Assembly (NCBI RefSeq): GCF_001425405.1
Contig: NZ_LMQP01000001.1
Span: forward strand, 601,611 to 657,669
DNA length: 56,059 nucleotides
DNA from: Sphingomonas sp. Leaf412
Lineage (GTDB): Bacteria; Pseudomonadota; Alphaproteobacteria; Sphingomonadales; Sphingomonadaceae
Direction: 5' to 3'
This document shows, piece after piece, positions 1 to 10,023 of the stretch (the first letter of the stretch is position 1; each line of letters starts with the position of its first letter). The translations under genes and the position numbers were made by a program. The notes beneath the pieces were generated by a model. It made no database searches. It was not told the origin of the DNA and saw only the letters and a program-made list of their open reading frames with translations.

Positions 1-54
1 GCCGTCGCCGCGGTGATGGTCGCCGCCGCCGTCCCCGTCACGCCGATCGCCTGA
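1..54 (+). CDS. C-terminal tail of a possible small membrane peptide (partial)
   Basis: The first 54 bases read as an open frame ending in TGA whose last residues are AAAVPVTPIA. The start lies outside the window. The tail is hydrophobic and small-residue rich, and it ends in IA like the complete 28-residue peptide that follows. The two may be tandem members of one family of tiny membrane peptides, but with 17 visible residues this is only a suggestion; it could equally be the end of a larger protein. Confidence 0.3.
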   Translation, partial: AVAAVMVAAAVPVTPIA

Positions 55-83
55 TCCGCCGCGCTTCCGACAGGAGAGACGAC

Positions 84-170
84 ATGATCCGCACCCTATC
101 GCTCGCCGTCGCGGGCTTCGCGACCACCGCGCTGCTGCTGTACGTCGACGCCGTCGCCGCGATCGCCTGA
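84..170 (+). CDS. 28-aa hydrophobic small protein
   Basis: The ATG at 84 follows a good ribosome binding site (AGGAG at 72-76, 7 nt before the start) and opens a 28-codon frame ending in TGA. The peptide starts MIRTLSLAVAGF and has one hydrophobic stretch of about 20 residues with a single Asp near the C-terminus, so it is either a single-pass membrane peptide or a bare signal-peptide-like sequence. I do not recognise the family. The support is the ribosome binding site and the apparent relative just upstream; codon evidence is weak at this length. Confidence 0.5.
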   Translation: MIRTLSLAVAGFATTALLLYVDAVAAIA

Positions 171-212
171 TCGCGGCGGCACCCGCCGCCCCGCCGGTTC
201 GTTGCGACCGGC

Positions 213-620
213 ATGACCGACGACCTCGACCGCTTCGTCCGCGCATTGGCGGACGGTTACGACATCGCCATCGCCGAGCTTCGCGCCGGCAGGAAGCGCA
301 GCCACTGGATGTGGTTCGTCTTCCCGCAACTCGCCGGTCTAGGCCGCAGCCCGATCGCGCGCCATTACGCCATCCGCGACCTGCACGAAGCGCGCCGCTA
401 TCTGGCGCATCCGCTGCTGGGGCCGCGCTATGCCGAGGCGGTGGCCGCGGTGCCGCCGGACCGCGATCCCGCGACCGTGTTCGGCGCGCTCGACGCGATG
501 AAGCTGCGCTCCTCGCTGACGCTCTTCGCGCAGGCCGGGGCGCCCGCGACGGTCGCCGCGACGCTGGCCGCGCTGTTCGACGGCCCGGACGCCGTGACGG
601 TGCGGCTGCTGGATGCGTGA
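213..620 (+). CDS. DUF1810 domain-containing protein
   Basis: This 135-residue protein shows the DUF1810 signature across its length: the N-terminal DLDRFVRAL, the near-invariant block RKRSHWMWFVFPQLAGLG (about residues 29-46), ARHYAIRDLHEARRYLAHPLLGPR, and a C-terminal FGALDAMKLRSSLTLFA block. Length matches the family norm. The molecular function of DUF1810 is not something I can state with confidence. It is probably a cytoplasmic single-domain protein transcribed alone; the next gene downstream is convergent. There is no strong Shine-Dalgarno sequence before ATG 213, but the family block starts only a few residues in, so the start is credible. Confidence 0.9.
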   Translation: MTDDLDRFVRALADGYDIAIAELRAGRKRSHWMWFVFPQLAGLGRSPIARHYAIRDLHEARRYLAHPLLGPRYAEAVAAVPPDRDPATVFGALDAMKLRSSLTLFAQAGAPATVAATLAALFDGPDAVTVRLLDA

Positions 621-749
621 GAAAGAACCGGTCGCGTCATGCCGGATCGTGGGGATGTAGGACAGCGGGTAATGCCGTCATCCCGGACGTTCGTACCGCA
701 AACCCGCCTTCCATCGTCGCTGCGGCGACGGACTGCCCGCCGGGTCGCC

Positions 750-1103
750 CTATTTCGCCGCGCCCTGCGCCTTCGCCAGTTCGCGCGCGTTGGTGACCGT
801 GGCGATGCCGTCCTCGCCCAGCACGACCAGCCATTCCTCGCCGCCCTCGCACGTCGCCACCCAGGCCGGCCGGCCCTGGACCGGGTCGATCGCCTGCGAC
901 CGGGTCACGCCCTGGCACGCCCGTTCCGCATCGGTGATGGCGCGGAACAGCACGCCGTTGCGCTCGCCCTCGTTCAGCGCCGCCATCTTCGCGGTATAAC
1001 CGTTGTCGGGGACGACGATGTTCGTCGCCGTCTCGTTCCCGTCGGTCCGGCCGCAGGCGGCGAGCGCGAGGGGGACGGCGATCAGGATCGACAGACGGTG
1101 CAT
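750..1103 (-). CDS. small outer- or inner-membrane lipoprotein, function unknown
   Basis: The protein is 117 residues with a lipoprotein signal peptide: MHRLSILIAVPLALAAC, lipobox LAAC with the modified cysteine at 17. The mature part has two further cysteines (in ERACQG and ATCEGG) that could form a disulfide. The open frame runs further upstream, but the start at 1103 is chosen because it begins the signal peptide and is preceded by AGGGAG at suitable spacing. The gene is divergent from the S41 protease lipoprotein, with about 120 bp between starts holding both promoters. I do not recognise the family. Confidence 0.75.
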   Translation of the reverse strand: MHRLSILIAVPLALAACGRTDGNETATNIVVPDNGYTAKMAALNEGERNGVLFRAITDAERACQGVTRSQAIDPVQGRPAWVATCEGGEEWLVVLGEDGIATVTNARELAKAQGAAK

Positions 1104-1224
1104 GGCTTTCTCCCTTCGTGACCGCGCGTCAACGGTCGGCGCGGCGCACGGTTGCGGATTGAACGATGACTTGGGTAGTCGCGCGCTGTACGCTTCGGGA
1201 ACAATCGGGTCGGGTGTGCGCGTG

Positions 1225-2682
1225 ATGAAGACCAATCGGGTGGCGGCCATGCTGGCGTCGGTGGCGATGCTGGCGTCGTGCGGTGGCGAAGGCGGCGGCG
1301 GGGACGGCGGCGCGCCGGTCGCGTCCTCCCCCACGCCCACGCCCGCCGCCACGGGCGGATGCGCGCTGGCGGCGCGGCAGCGCTGGGTCTTCGACCGGAT
1401 GAGCGAATGGTATCTGTTCCCCGATACGCTGCCCACCGCCTTCGCCCCCCCCGCCGCGGCGCCGGGGCAGAGCGACCTGTCCGTACTGGAAACCTATGTC
1501 GACCAGTTGACCGCGACCGCGCGGGCGCAGGGGAAGGACCGGTATTTCACGTACATCGCGTCGGTCGCGGAGGAGAACGCCTATTACGATTCGGGCGCGA
1601 CCGCGGGGTTCGGCGTCCGGCTGAGCTACGACGTGCCCGCACGCCGCGTGTTCGTGACCGAGGCGTTCGAGGGCGCGCCCGCGCTGACCGCGGGGATCGA
1701 CCGCGGTGCGGAGCTGATCGCGATCGGCACCAATGCGGGCGACCTGCGCCCCGTCGACGGCCTGCTGGCGAGCGGGGGCCAGGCGGCGGTGTCCGACGCG
1801 CTGGGGCCGGCCACCGCGGGAACGACGCGGGTGCTGCGCATCGCGGATGCGGGGGGCACGCGCGACCTGACCGTCGCGAAGGCGGACTATGCGCTCCAGC
1901 CCGTCTCCGCCCGCTATGGCTGGCGCATCATCGACGACGGCGGGCGCAAGGTGGGGTACGTCAACCTGCGCACCTTCATCGCCACCGCCGACGGGCAGCT
2001 GCGCACCGCCTTCGCCCAGTTGAAGGCGGCCGGGGTGACCGAGGCGATTGTCGATTTCCGCTACAACGGCGGCGGCCTGCTCTCCACCGCGGAGGTCCTG
2101 TCCGACCTGCTCGGCGGCAACCGGTCGACCGGCGAATTGCAGGCGGCGACCCGCTATCGCGCCAGCAAGGCGTCGAGCGACCGCCTGCGCTATTTCCGGC
2201 GCGAGGCGAATGCGATCCCCTCCCTGAAACTGGCGTTCATCGGGACGGAAGCGACCGCGTCGGCGAGCGAGTACGTCATTAACGCCTTCGTCCCCTACCT
2301 CCACGCGAACGCCGCACTGGTCGGAGCCAACACGTTCGGCAAGCCGGTGGGGCAGATCGCGCTCGACAACGATGCGTGCCGCGACGACCGGCTGCGCGTG
2401 ATCGCCTTCGCGCTGACCAATGCGGCGGGGACGGGGGATTATTACACCGGCCTCGCGCCGAAGATGGAGGCGACGTGCGCGGCGGGGGACGACCTGTCGC
2501 AGCCGCTGGGCGACCCGCGCGAGGCGTCGGTGGCGGCGGCGCTGGATTTCCTGGCGGGGCGGGGCTGCACCCCCATCGGGGCGAGCGCGGCGTCGGCGCG
2601 CACGGCGTTCGGGCGGGAGCGCGAGCCGTTGTCGGCGCGCACCCCCACCACGGCGCAGCGGGAGACGCCCGGCCTGTTCTGA
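1225..2682 (+). CDS. S41 family (C-terminal processing type) peptidase lipoprotein
   Basis: This is a 485-residue periplasmic serine peptidase of family S41. MKTNRVAAMLASVAMLASC is a lipoprotein signal with lipobox LASC (Cys19), followed by a Gly/Pro-rich linker. A PDZ-like segment (GFGVRLSYD to GAELIAIG) comes next, and the catalytic half contains GYVNLRTFI, DFRYNGGG and GTEATASASEYVINAF; the nucleophile is expected to be the Ser of SASE. The start at 1225 is preferred over upstream in-frame codons because it begins the signal peptide. S41 peptidases cleave C-terminal peptides of envelope proteins; the substrate here is unknown. Confidence 0.9.
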   Translation: MKTNRVAAMLASVAMLASCGGEGGGGDGGAPVASSPTPTPAATGGCALAARQRWVFDRMSEWYLFPDTLPTAFAPPAAAPGQSDLSVLETYVDQLTATARAQGKDRYFTYIASVAEENAYYDSGATAGFGVRLSYDVPARRVFVTEAFEGAPALTAGIDRGAELIAIGTNAGDLRPVDGLLASGGQAAVSDALGPATAGTTRVLRIADAGGTRDLTVAKADYALQPVSARYGWRIIDDGGRKVGYVNLRTFIATADGQLRTAFAQLKAAGVTEAIVDFRYNGGGLLSTAEVLSDLLGGNRSTGELQAATRYRASKASSDRLRYFRREANAIPSLKLAFIGTEATASASEYVINAFVPYLHANAALVGANTFGKPVGQIALDNDACRDDRLRVIAFALTNAAGTGDYYTGLAPKMEATCAAGDDLSQPLGDPREASVAAALDFLAGRGCTPIGASAASARTAFGREREPLSARTPTTAQRETPGLF

Positions 2683-2753
2683 ATCGGTGCCGGGTCGCGC
2701 GCCATTGTGTGGCATGGTCGCGCCGGGGCGTTCCGCCCCGCGAAGGACCGGTC

Positions 2754-2879
2754 ATGGCGAAGAGCCAGCAGAAGTCGAACAAGGAAGTGCGCAAGCCCAA
2801 GGCCGAAAAGGTGAAGACGATCGCCGCCAACGCCTCCACCAAGGACAAGCCGGTCGCGATGGTGACGATCAAGGGCTGA
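2754..2879 (+). CDS. 41-aa lysine-rich small conserved-type protein
   Basis: ATG at 2754 is preceded by AAGGA at 2742-2746 and opens a 41-codon frame. The product begins MAKSQQKSNKEVRKPKAEK and is strongly basic, with alternating Lys, Ser and Ala and a more hydrophobic end (VAMVTIKG). It resembles the short MAKxQ(K/R)SN-(R/K)E-xKKPKA proteins seen in many alphaproteobacteria (recalled, not searched). Function is unknown. A GC-rich hairpin lies just upstream (about 2723-2741). It sits between the S41 gene and the Fic palindrome and is probably an independent gene. Confidence 0.75.
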   Translation: MAKSQQKSNKEVRKPKAEKVKTIAANASTKDKPVAMVTIKG

Positions 2880-2933
2880 TACCCGGCGCGGTCGGGGGCG
2901 CCGGGCGGGGCGGAAGGGCGGTACGGCGGGTTT

Positions 2934-3017
2934 CAACGGATATATAAGGTAGCGGCGGCACTTTATACGAAATGGCGTTTTCGTTGAAAGTCGCGCGTCT
3001 ACCTTATACATCCGTTG
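2934..3017. repeat. 84-bp interrupted palindrome before the Fic gene
   Basis: Outer arms 2934-2952 (CAACGGATATATAAGGTAG) and 2999-3017 are reverse complements over 19 bp with one mismatch. Inside, ACTTT at 2960-2964 pairs with 2987-2991 and ACGAAA at 2967-2972 pairs with 2979-2984. All arms share one centre (about 2975.5), so this is one long symmetric element rather than separate repeats. It ends one base before the Fic start codon and overlaps any promoter. An operator for autoregulation by the Fic protein's own C-terminal winged helix is the favoured reading (inference). Confidence 0.8.
2984..3010 (+). promoter_or_regulatory. candidate leaderless promoter of the Fic gene
   Basis: TTGAAA at 2984-2989 and TATACA at 3005-3010, separated by 15 bp, resemble sigma-70 -35 and -10 boxes. 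A start site about 7 bp beyond the -10 would fall at the ATG at 3019, and no Shine-Dalgarno sequence precedes that ATG, so the mRNA may be leaderless. The -10 lies in the right arm of the palindrome, so a protein bound there would block transcription. Confidence 0.35.
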
Positions 3018-3018
3018 C

Positions 3019-4167
3019 ATGGACAGGAACGGTTTCGGCGGGCGGGCGACGGGACGACTGGTTCCGACCATCGAGGGGCGACGCGCCTTCGTGCCTGATC
3101 CGCTTCCGCCGCGGCAATTGTCGATCGCGGCCTTCCTGCCCGAACTGACGCGCGCCACGCAGGCGGTCGGCGAACTGAAGGGTATCGGGCGGACCGTGCC
3201 GAACCCCTTGCTCCTGATCCGGCCGTTGCAGCGACGTGAGGCCGTGTCGTCGTCGAGCATGGAGGGGACGTATACGACGCTGTCGGACCTGTTCCTGCTC
3301 GAGGCAGGGGCACAGGAAGCGGCGACGCGGGGCGATACGCGAGAGGTGCTGAACTACGTCCGCGCGCTGGAAGGCGCGATCGAGGGGTTGGGCGACTTGC
3401 CGATCTCCACGCGGCTGATCCGGGACGCGCATCGCCGGTTGCTGACGGGCGTGGCGCGCCATCGCGGCGCGACGGTGCAGGCAGGCGAGTTGAAGCGCGA
3501 CCAGAACTGGATCGGGGGCAGCGGGCGGATCGATACGGCGCGGTTCATTCCCGCTCCCCCCGCCGACACGCCCGATGCAATGGATGCGTTGATGGCCTTC
3601 GCCAATCGTCAGGACGGCGCATCGCCGCTGATCGACGCGGCGCTGGCGCATTATCAGTTCGAGGCGATCCACCCGTTCGGCGACGGCAACGGGCGCGTCG
3701 GGCGGATGATGATCGCGCTGATGCTGATCGACCGCGGCACGTTGCCGCAGCCATTGCTGTACATGAGCCCGTATCTGGAGCGTCACAAGGATCGCTACAT
3801 CGACCTGATGTACGCGGTGTCGCGCGACGGCGCGTGGGAGGCGTGGATCGCGTTCTTCCTGGAAGCGGTGGCGGAGTCGGCGGCGGAGACGATCGCGGTG
3901 GTGGAGCGGTTGCAGGATTTGCAGCGCGACTATCGCGACCGGTTCCAGACCGCGCGGCGATCCGCGCTGATGCTGCGGATCATCGACCTGGCGTTCGAGC
4001 AGCCGGTGCGTTCGATCACGAACATCGCGGAGGCGCTGGGGGTGACCTACGCGGGCGCGGCCAACAATGTCGCGGCGCTGGTGGCACAGGGGGTGGCCGA
4101 GGAACTGGGGACCTATCCCAAGCTGATCCGGTTTCCGGGGGTCGTGGAGGCGCTGCGGGTGGGGTGA
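3019..4167 (+). CDS. Fic family protein AMPyltransferase, self-inhibited class II type
   Basis: The protein is 382 residues. The catalytic motif HPFGDGNGRVGR begins at His218, and every key position of HPFx(D/E)GNGRxxR is present. An N-terminal inhibitory motif of the (S/T)xxxE(G/N) type is seen at Ser78-Glu82-Gly83 (SSSMEG), which places it with Fic proteins whose own helix blocks ATP gamma-phosphate binding. The family transfers AMP from ATP to a hydroxyl side chain of a target protein. The C-terminus (about 320-375; RSITNIAEALGVTYAGAANNVAALVAQG) reads as a winged helix-turn-helix, usual for this subfamily. No antitoxin gene is adjacent, as expected for an in-cis inhibited Fic. The target is unknown. 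Confidence 0.95.
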   Translation: MDRNGFGGRATGRLVPTIEGRRAFVPDPLPPRQLSIAAFLPELTRATQAVGELKGIGRTVPNPLLLIRPLQRREAVSSSSMEGTYTTLSDLFLLEAGAQEAATRGDTREVLNYVRALEGAIEGLGDLPISTRLIRDAHRRLLTGVARHRGATVQAGELKRDQNWIGGSGRIDTARFIPAPPADTPDAMDALMAFANRQDGASPLIDAALAHYQFEAIHPFGDGNGRVGRMMIALMLIDRGTLPQPLLYMSPYLERHKDRYIDLMYAVSRDGAWEAWIAFFLEAVAESAAETIAVVERLQDLQRDYRDRFQTARRSALMLRIIDLAFEQPVRSITNIAEALGVTYAGAANNVAALVAQGVAEELGTYPKLIRFPGVVEALRVG

Positions 4168-4302
4168 GCCGCTTGTAGCGGCCCACCCCGTTCAGAAATC
4201 GCGGACCGGCCGCAACACACCGTGATTGACAATCGTCGAGCTTCTGAAAGCCGCGCGACCTGATGGCCGACTGGTGTCTATCCTAATTAATCACTGGTGT
4301 GG

Positions 4303-4416
4303 GAATGAAAAGGCTTGCTCAGCTTTTATTCGGAAGATATCCCGATGACCGGGATCGCCTTGGAGGGGCGTTCCCGGTCGGAGGCAGTCACCTACCTCGT
4401 GCGTTGCTACGCGAGG
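4303..4416 (+). ncRNA. candidate structured RNA or leader with three hairpins
   Basis: Three successive hairpins lie in a lower-GC patch before a small gene. H1: GAAT/AAAA/GCT at 4303-4315 pairs with 4321-4331, with two bulged G. H2: GACCGGGA 4347-4354 with 4372-4379 plus CGCC 4356-4359 with 4367-4370, closing a UUGGAGG loop. H3: CCTCG 4395-4399 with 4412-4416 and CGT 4402-4404 with ACG 4409-4411. ATCCCG 4339-4344 can instead pair with CGGGAT 4350-4355, which would break H2, so two exclusive folds exist. It could be a switch-type leader or a small RNA. I recognise no known riboswitch class. Confidence 0.45.
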
Positions 4417-4484
4417 CAGACGTATAGTGCTCTCCTTCATTGCGTCAACGTGCGTGACTGCGCGGGGGCCGTTTGAAAGTCAGA

Positions 4485-4652
4485 ATGATGCCGAAGCCAG
4501 TTGGTACGACCGCACGAACCGGCGAAGTCTGTCCGGAATCCGGTATATGGCGTCCGCAGGGCGGGACGACCACCGCGCCGATTGCACACGGCAACCGTAT
4601 GCCGCCGTATAACGGCACCGCGACGACTTGGACGCTGATCCAGTACGCCTAA
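4485..4652 (+). CDS. 55-aa small protein with CPESGxW / GNRMPP / TW motifs
   Basis: The frame from ATG 4485 (a second ATG follows at once) to TAA 4652 gives 55 residues starting MMPKPVGTTARTGEVC, then CPESGIWRP, APIAHGNRMPPYNG and a final TTWTLIQYA. The pattern (Cys-Pro-x-Ser-Gly, then a Lys/His-Gly-Asn/Asp-x-Met/Phe-Pro-Pro turn, then Trp) is one I recall from small beta-rich bacterial proteins of unknown function, so I believe it is real although short. An in-frame stop at 4455-4457 bounds it upstream. The ribosome binding site is weak (GAAAG). It follows the structured RNA candidate and ends at a strong terminator. Confidence 0.7.
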   Translation: MMPKPVGTTARTGEVCPESGIWRPQGGTTTAPIAHGNRMPPYNGTATTWTLIQYA

Positions 4653-4666
4653 ATCACGTCGTGACT

Positions 4667-4701
4667 GATGGGCTGGCGAAACATCGCCAGCCCATCATTT
4701 T

Positions 4702-4702
<1 letters not shown>
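4667..4702 (+). terminator. Rho-independent terminator
   Basis: A 13-bp perfect stem (4667-4679 with 4684-4696, starting GATGGGCTGG) with a 4-nt loop is followed by ATTTTT. It lies 15 bp after the 55-aa gene's stop codon and directly abuts the thiC stop codon on the other strand. On the thiC side the run after the stem is not T-rich, so it is mainly a plus-strand terminator, which supports real transcription of the small gene. Confidence 0.85.
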
Positions 4703-6740
<2,038 letters not shown>

Positions 6741-6771
6741 AGCATAGGCACGGGCGGGCGCCGCGCCAACG

Positions 6772-6812
6772 AAAAAGGGACCGTGCGGGTATGATCCCGC
6801 ACGGCCCCTTTC
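6772..6812 (-). terminator. Rho-independent terminator of the ferritin-like gene
   Basis: A stem built from CCGTGCGGG (6781-6789) and its complement (6796-6804), extended by flanking GGG/CCC, with a 6-nt loop, is followed on the minus strand by a run of five T. It lies about 20 bp after the stop codon of the ferritin-like gene ending at 6835 and separates that transcript from the thiC leader. Confidence 0.85.
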
Positions 6813-6834
6813 CCGCGACCCTCGGGGGAGGGAA

Positions 6835-7848
6835 CTAGCTCGCCGCGCCGCTGGTGCGCAGCGCGGGGAAGGAATTGTTCGTGCCCGCGGGGAAGAAGCC
6901 GCCGCCGACGCCCGCGGTGGTGCGCAGGTAGACGATGTTGTGCACCTGTTCCGACGAGCGGCTGTACGCGATGCCGTTGCCGTCCGTGGGGACGAGGTTG
7001 GCGTCGCCGCTGCCGTCGGTGTTCGCGGTGATGCCCTGGTCCAGGTCGCGGCTGCCGTCGAGCGAGTCGCGGGCGTTGGAGATGGCGTTCGCGGCGAAAC
7101 GCGCGGTCATCCCGCGGTTGTACAGGACGGTGCGGACGAGGCCCGCGTGATAGGCCTCCGCCGCCAGGATGCCCGCCGCGGCCTCCAGATACACCTTGCT
7201 GGTGATGAGCGGCGAGGCGCCCTTGTACGCGGTGACGCCGACGTCCTCGAACAGGAAGGCGGCGAGGAGGAAATTGTCCTCGTTCGCATAGGGATCGAAT
7301 GTCTCGTTCGCGCCGACGAGGCCGGCCGCGCGCGCCGCGGCGGTGAAGGCCCCGGTCGCGCCGCCGTCGATGTTGATCGCGGGCTGCGCGATCGCGGACG
7401 TGCCCAGCGCGGCGCGCAGGACGTTGACGTGCGCGATCTCGTCGCCCGCGATCTCGCGCGCGTAGGCGGCGATGACGGGATCGGTGAAGCCGACCTTCCG
7501 ACCGCCGGTGATCGCGCCGGGCGTGCCGATCGTCCCCGTCAGGCTGGCGTCGGGAAGATAGCGGCCGAAGGCCGCGATCGAATAAAATTGCGCCTCCAGA
7601 TACTCAAGGTTCAGCGCCAGCTGGAGGATGCCGACGTCGGTCGACACGCCGGTCGCGGTCGGCGAGGGCGTGGGCGTCGGCGTCGGCGCGGGATCCTCGT
7701 CGTCGTCGTCGCTGCCGAAACAGCCGGAAAGCAAGGTGAGGCCGCCGACCGCGGCGCCGGAGGCGCCCGCCAGCTTCAGGAAGCGCCGGCGCTCCGCACG
7801 CCGCAGCGTGGCATGGTCGAGCGCGGCGAAGACGGAATCCTTAATCAT
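6835..7848 (-). CDS. Tat-exported ferritin-like domain protein (copy A)
   Basis: The 337-residue product starts with a twin-arginine signal (RRRFLKLAG) running into a lipobox-like LSGC, then an Asp-rich patch and a Pro-Thr repeat linker (about residues 52-66). The rest matches the Ferritin_2 / dessication-associated type: LNLEYLEAQFYSIAAFGRYLP, REIAGDEIAHVNVLRAALG and EAAAGILAAEAYHAGLVR carry Glu/His residues in four-helix-bundle spacing that could hold a di-iron site. It is likely a periplasmic or lipid-anchored protein. Metal binding and activity are inference. A paralogue lies directly upstream on the same strand, and a terminator follows this copy. Confidence 0.85.
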   Translation of the reverse strand: MIKDSVFAALDHATLRRAERRRFLKLAGASGAAVGGLTLLSGCFGSDDDDEDPAPTPTPTPSPTATGVSTDVGILQLALNLEYLEAQFYSIAAFGRYLPDASLTGTIGTPGAITGGRKVGFTDPVIAAYAREIAGDEIAHVNVLRAALGTSAIAQPAINIDGGATGAFTAAARAAGLVGANETFDPYANEDNFLLAAFLFEDVGVTAYKGASPLITSKVYLEAAAGILAAEAYHAGLVRTVLYNRGMTARFAANAISNARDSLDGSRDLDQGITANTDGSGDANLVPTDGNGIAYSRSSEQVHNIVYLRTTAGVGGGFFPAGTNNSFPALRTSGAAS

Positions 7849-7922
7849 CGTATCGTTCCCTGTACGGGAGGAAGGTCATGTGGCGAGGCGTCGTGCGACA
7901 CCGGGTCGGGGCCCCTGCCCGG

Positions 7923-7966
7923 ATCCCCGGTCGGGATCCCGGTCGGGACGCCGGTCAGGTCCCCGG

Positions 7967-7970
<4 letters not shown>
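7923..7970. repeat. four imperfect 12-bp tandem repeats
   Basis: Four head-to-tail units end in CCGGTCGG or CCGGTCAG: ATCCCCGGTCGG, GATCCCGGTCGG, GACGCCGGTCAG and GTCCCCGGTCAG. The last unit contains the stop codon of the upstream ferritin-like gene (7967-7969), so the array lies between the two paralogues and extends up to the end of the coding sequence. It may have arisen by slippage; there are no spacers. Confidence 0.65.
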
Positions 7971-8953
<983 letters not shown>

Positions 8954-9088
8954 GGGCAGGCCCTTTCCCTAATCCGGCATCCTCGTGCGGCCCGCGGGGG
9001 CGGGACCGATCGCCGGTTGATGACAAATACGGCGATGCGGGCAAAAGGATGCGTGGCGGCCGCGCCGTGGTTAACAAATACCCGCGCG

Positions 9089-9958
9089 TCAGAAGGTGTA
9101 GGCGACGCCCACCGCGCCCAGCCACTGGCTGCGCGACCCGGCGACCGACACCACGGGGCTGTCGGCGAAGTCGTTCAGCATCCGCTTGTACGTCACGCCG
9201 CCGACCAGCTTGAACCCGTGCAGCAGGTCGCCGGTGATGGAATAGGTGCCCGCCGCGCCGACGGTCCAGTTCTTCCACCCGCCGCGCGTGGCGAAGGCGG
9301 GCAGGCCGCTGGCCACCACGTCGCCGGGCGCGACGTCGAAATACGCCCGCCCGAACCCGCGGCCGGCGCGTTCCGCGGAGCCGAACAGGCCCACCGCCGC
9401 CTTCAGGCTGAGCGGGGTGAAATAGTTGATCGAGGGCGTCCACACGCCGCTGCGGTGCACGCCCGACACGTCGTGGCGGTAGCTGACCGACACCGACAAT
9501 TTGTCGTACGGGCTGGTCACCACGCCCGTCTTCCCGACGCCGACATAGCCGCCCAGTTCGATCGCGATGTCGCGTTCGGGCAGCGCGCGTACGCGCGGAT
9601 CGTCGATCGCGCGGCGATTGTTGCGGTTGAAGTTGACCAGGCCGACCGGGCCCGCCTGCACGTCCCAGGTCGGGCCGGGGCGATTGGGGATGAGGTCGAT
9701 CGAGGCGCGGTTGCCCAGCACCTGGAACGACAGGTTGTTGAACGAGCCGATCGCGGCGGGCCCGGGGACGAGGCGGTAGTCGTCCGACCCTTCGTAATCG
9801 GGCAGGTACGCCAGCGCGACGCCGACGGTCAGCGTGTCGCCGACCAGCATGGGATCGGGCGCGGGGTTGGGTTCGGCGGGGATCGGGTTGGCCTGCGCCA
9901 GTGCGCCGGTCGGCACGGCGGCGGTCAGCAGAAGCGCGGCGAGGCGGATGGCGTGCAC
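9089..9958 (-). CDS. MipA/OmpV family outer membrane protein
   Basis: The product has a signal peptide (about 22 residues, ending ALAQA), a Pro-rich mature N-terminus and beta-strand-rich sequence ending in VGVAYTF, the aromatic C-terminus typical of outer-membrane barrels. VGVALAYLPDYEGSDDYRLVPGP is the family hallmark. I place the start at GTG 9958 (289 residues) because AGGGGA lies 7 nt before it; the ATG at 9976 has no ribosome binding site. MipA is known as a scaffold for peptidoglycan enzymes, but most homologues are uncharacterised porin-like barrels. It is the last gene of a likely minus-strand operon. Confidence 0.9.
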   Translation of the reverse strand: MHAIRLAALLLTAAVPTGALAQANPIPAEPNPAPDPMLVGDTLTVGVALAYLPDYEGSDDYRLVPGPAAIGSFNNLSFQVLGNRASIDLIPNRPGPTWDVQAGPVGLVNFNRNNRRAIDDPRVRALPERDIAIELGGYVGVGKTGVVTSPYDKLSVSVSYRHDVSGVHRSGVWTPSINYFTPLSLKAAVGLFGSAERAGRGFGRAYFDVAPGDVVASGLPAFATRGGWKNWTVGAAGTYSITGDLLHGFKLVGGVTYKRMLNDFADSPVVSVAGSRSQWLGAVGVAYTF

Positions 9959-10023
9959 GGAAAGTCCCCTGGTCATTATGGGGGCGAAACCATCAGCCTG
10001 CGATTAGGGTCCGCGCCCCATCG

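Noticed and set aside
3019..4167. FicT/FicA toxin-antitoxin pair
   Set aside because: The inhibitory helix motif is within the same protein, and the adjacent 41-aa basic protein has no FicA-type inhibitory motif.
4427..4612. 61-codon frame starting MLSFIASTC
   Set aside because: It overlaps the 55-aa gene in another frame, has no ribosome binding site and no recognisable pattern; the 4485 frame carries the CPESG and GNRMPP motifs.
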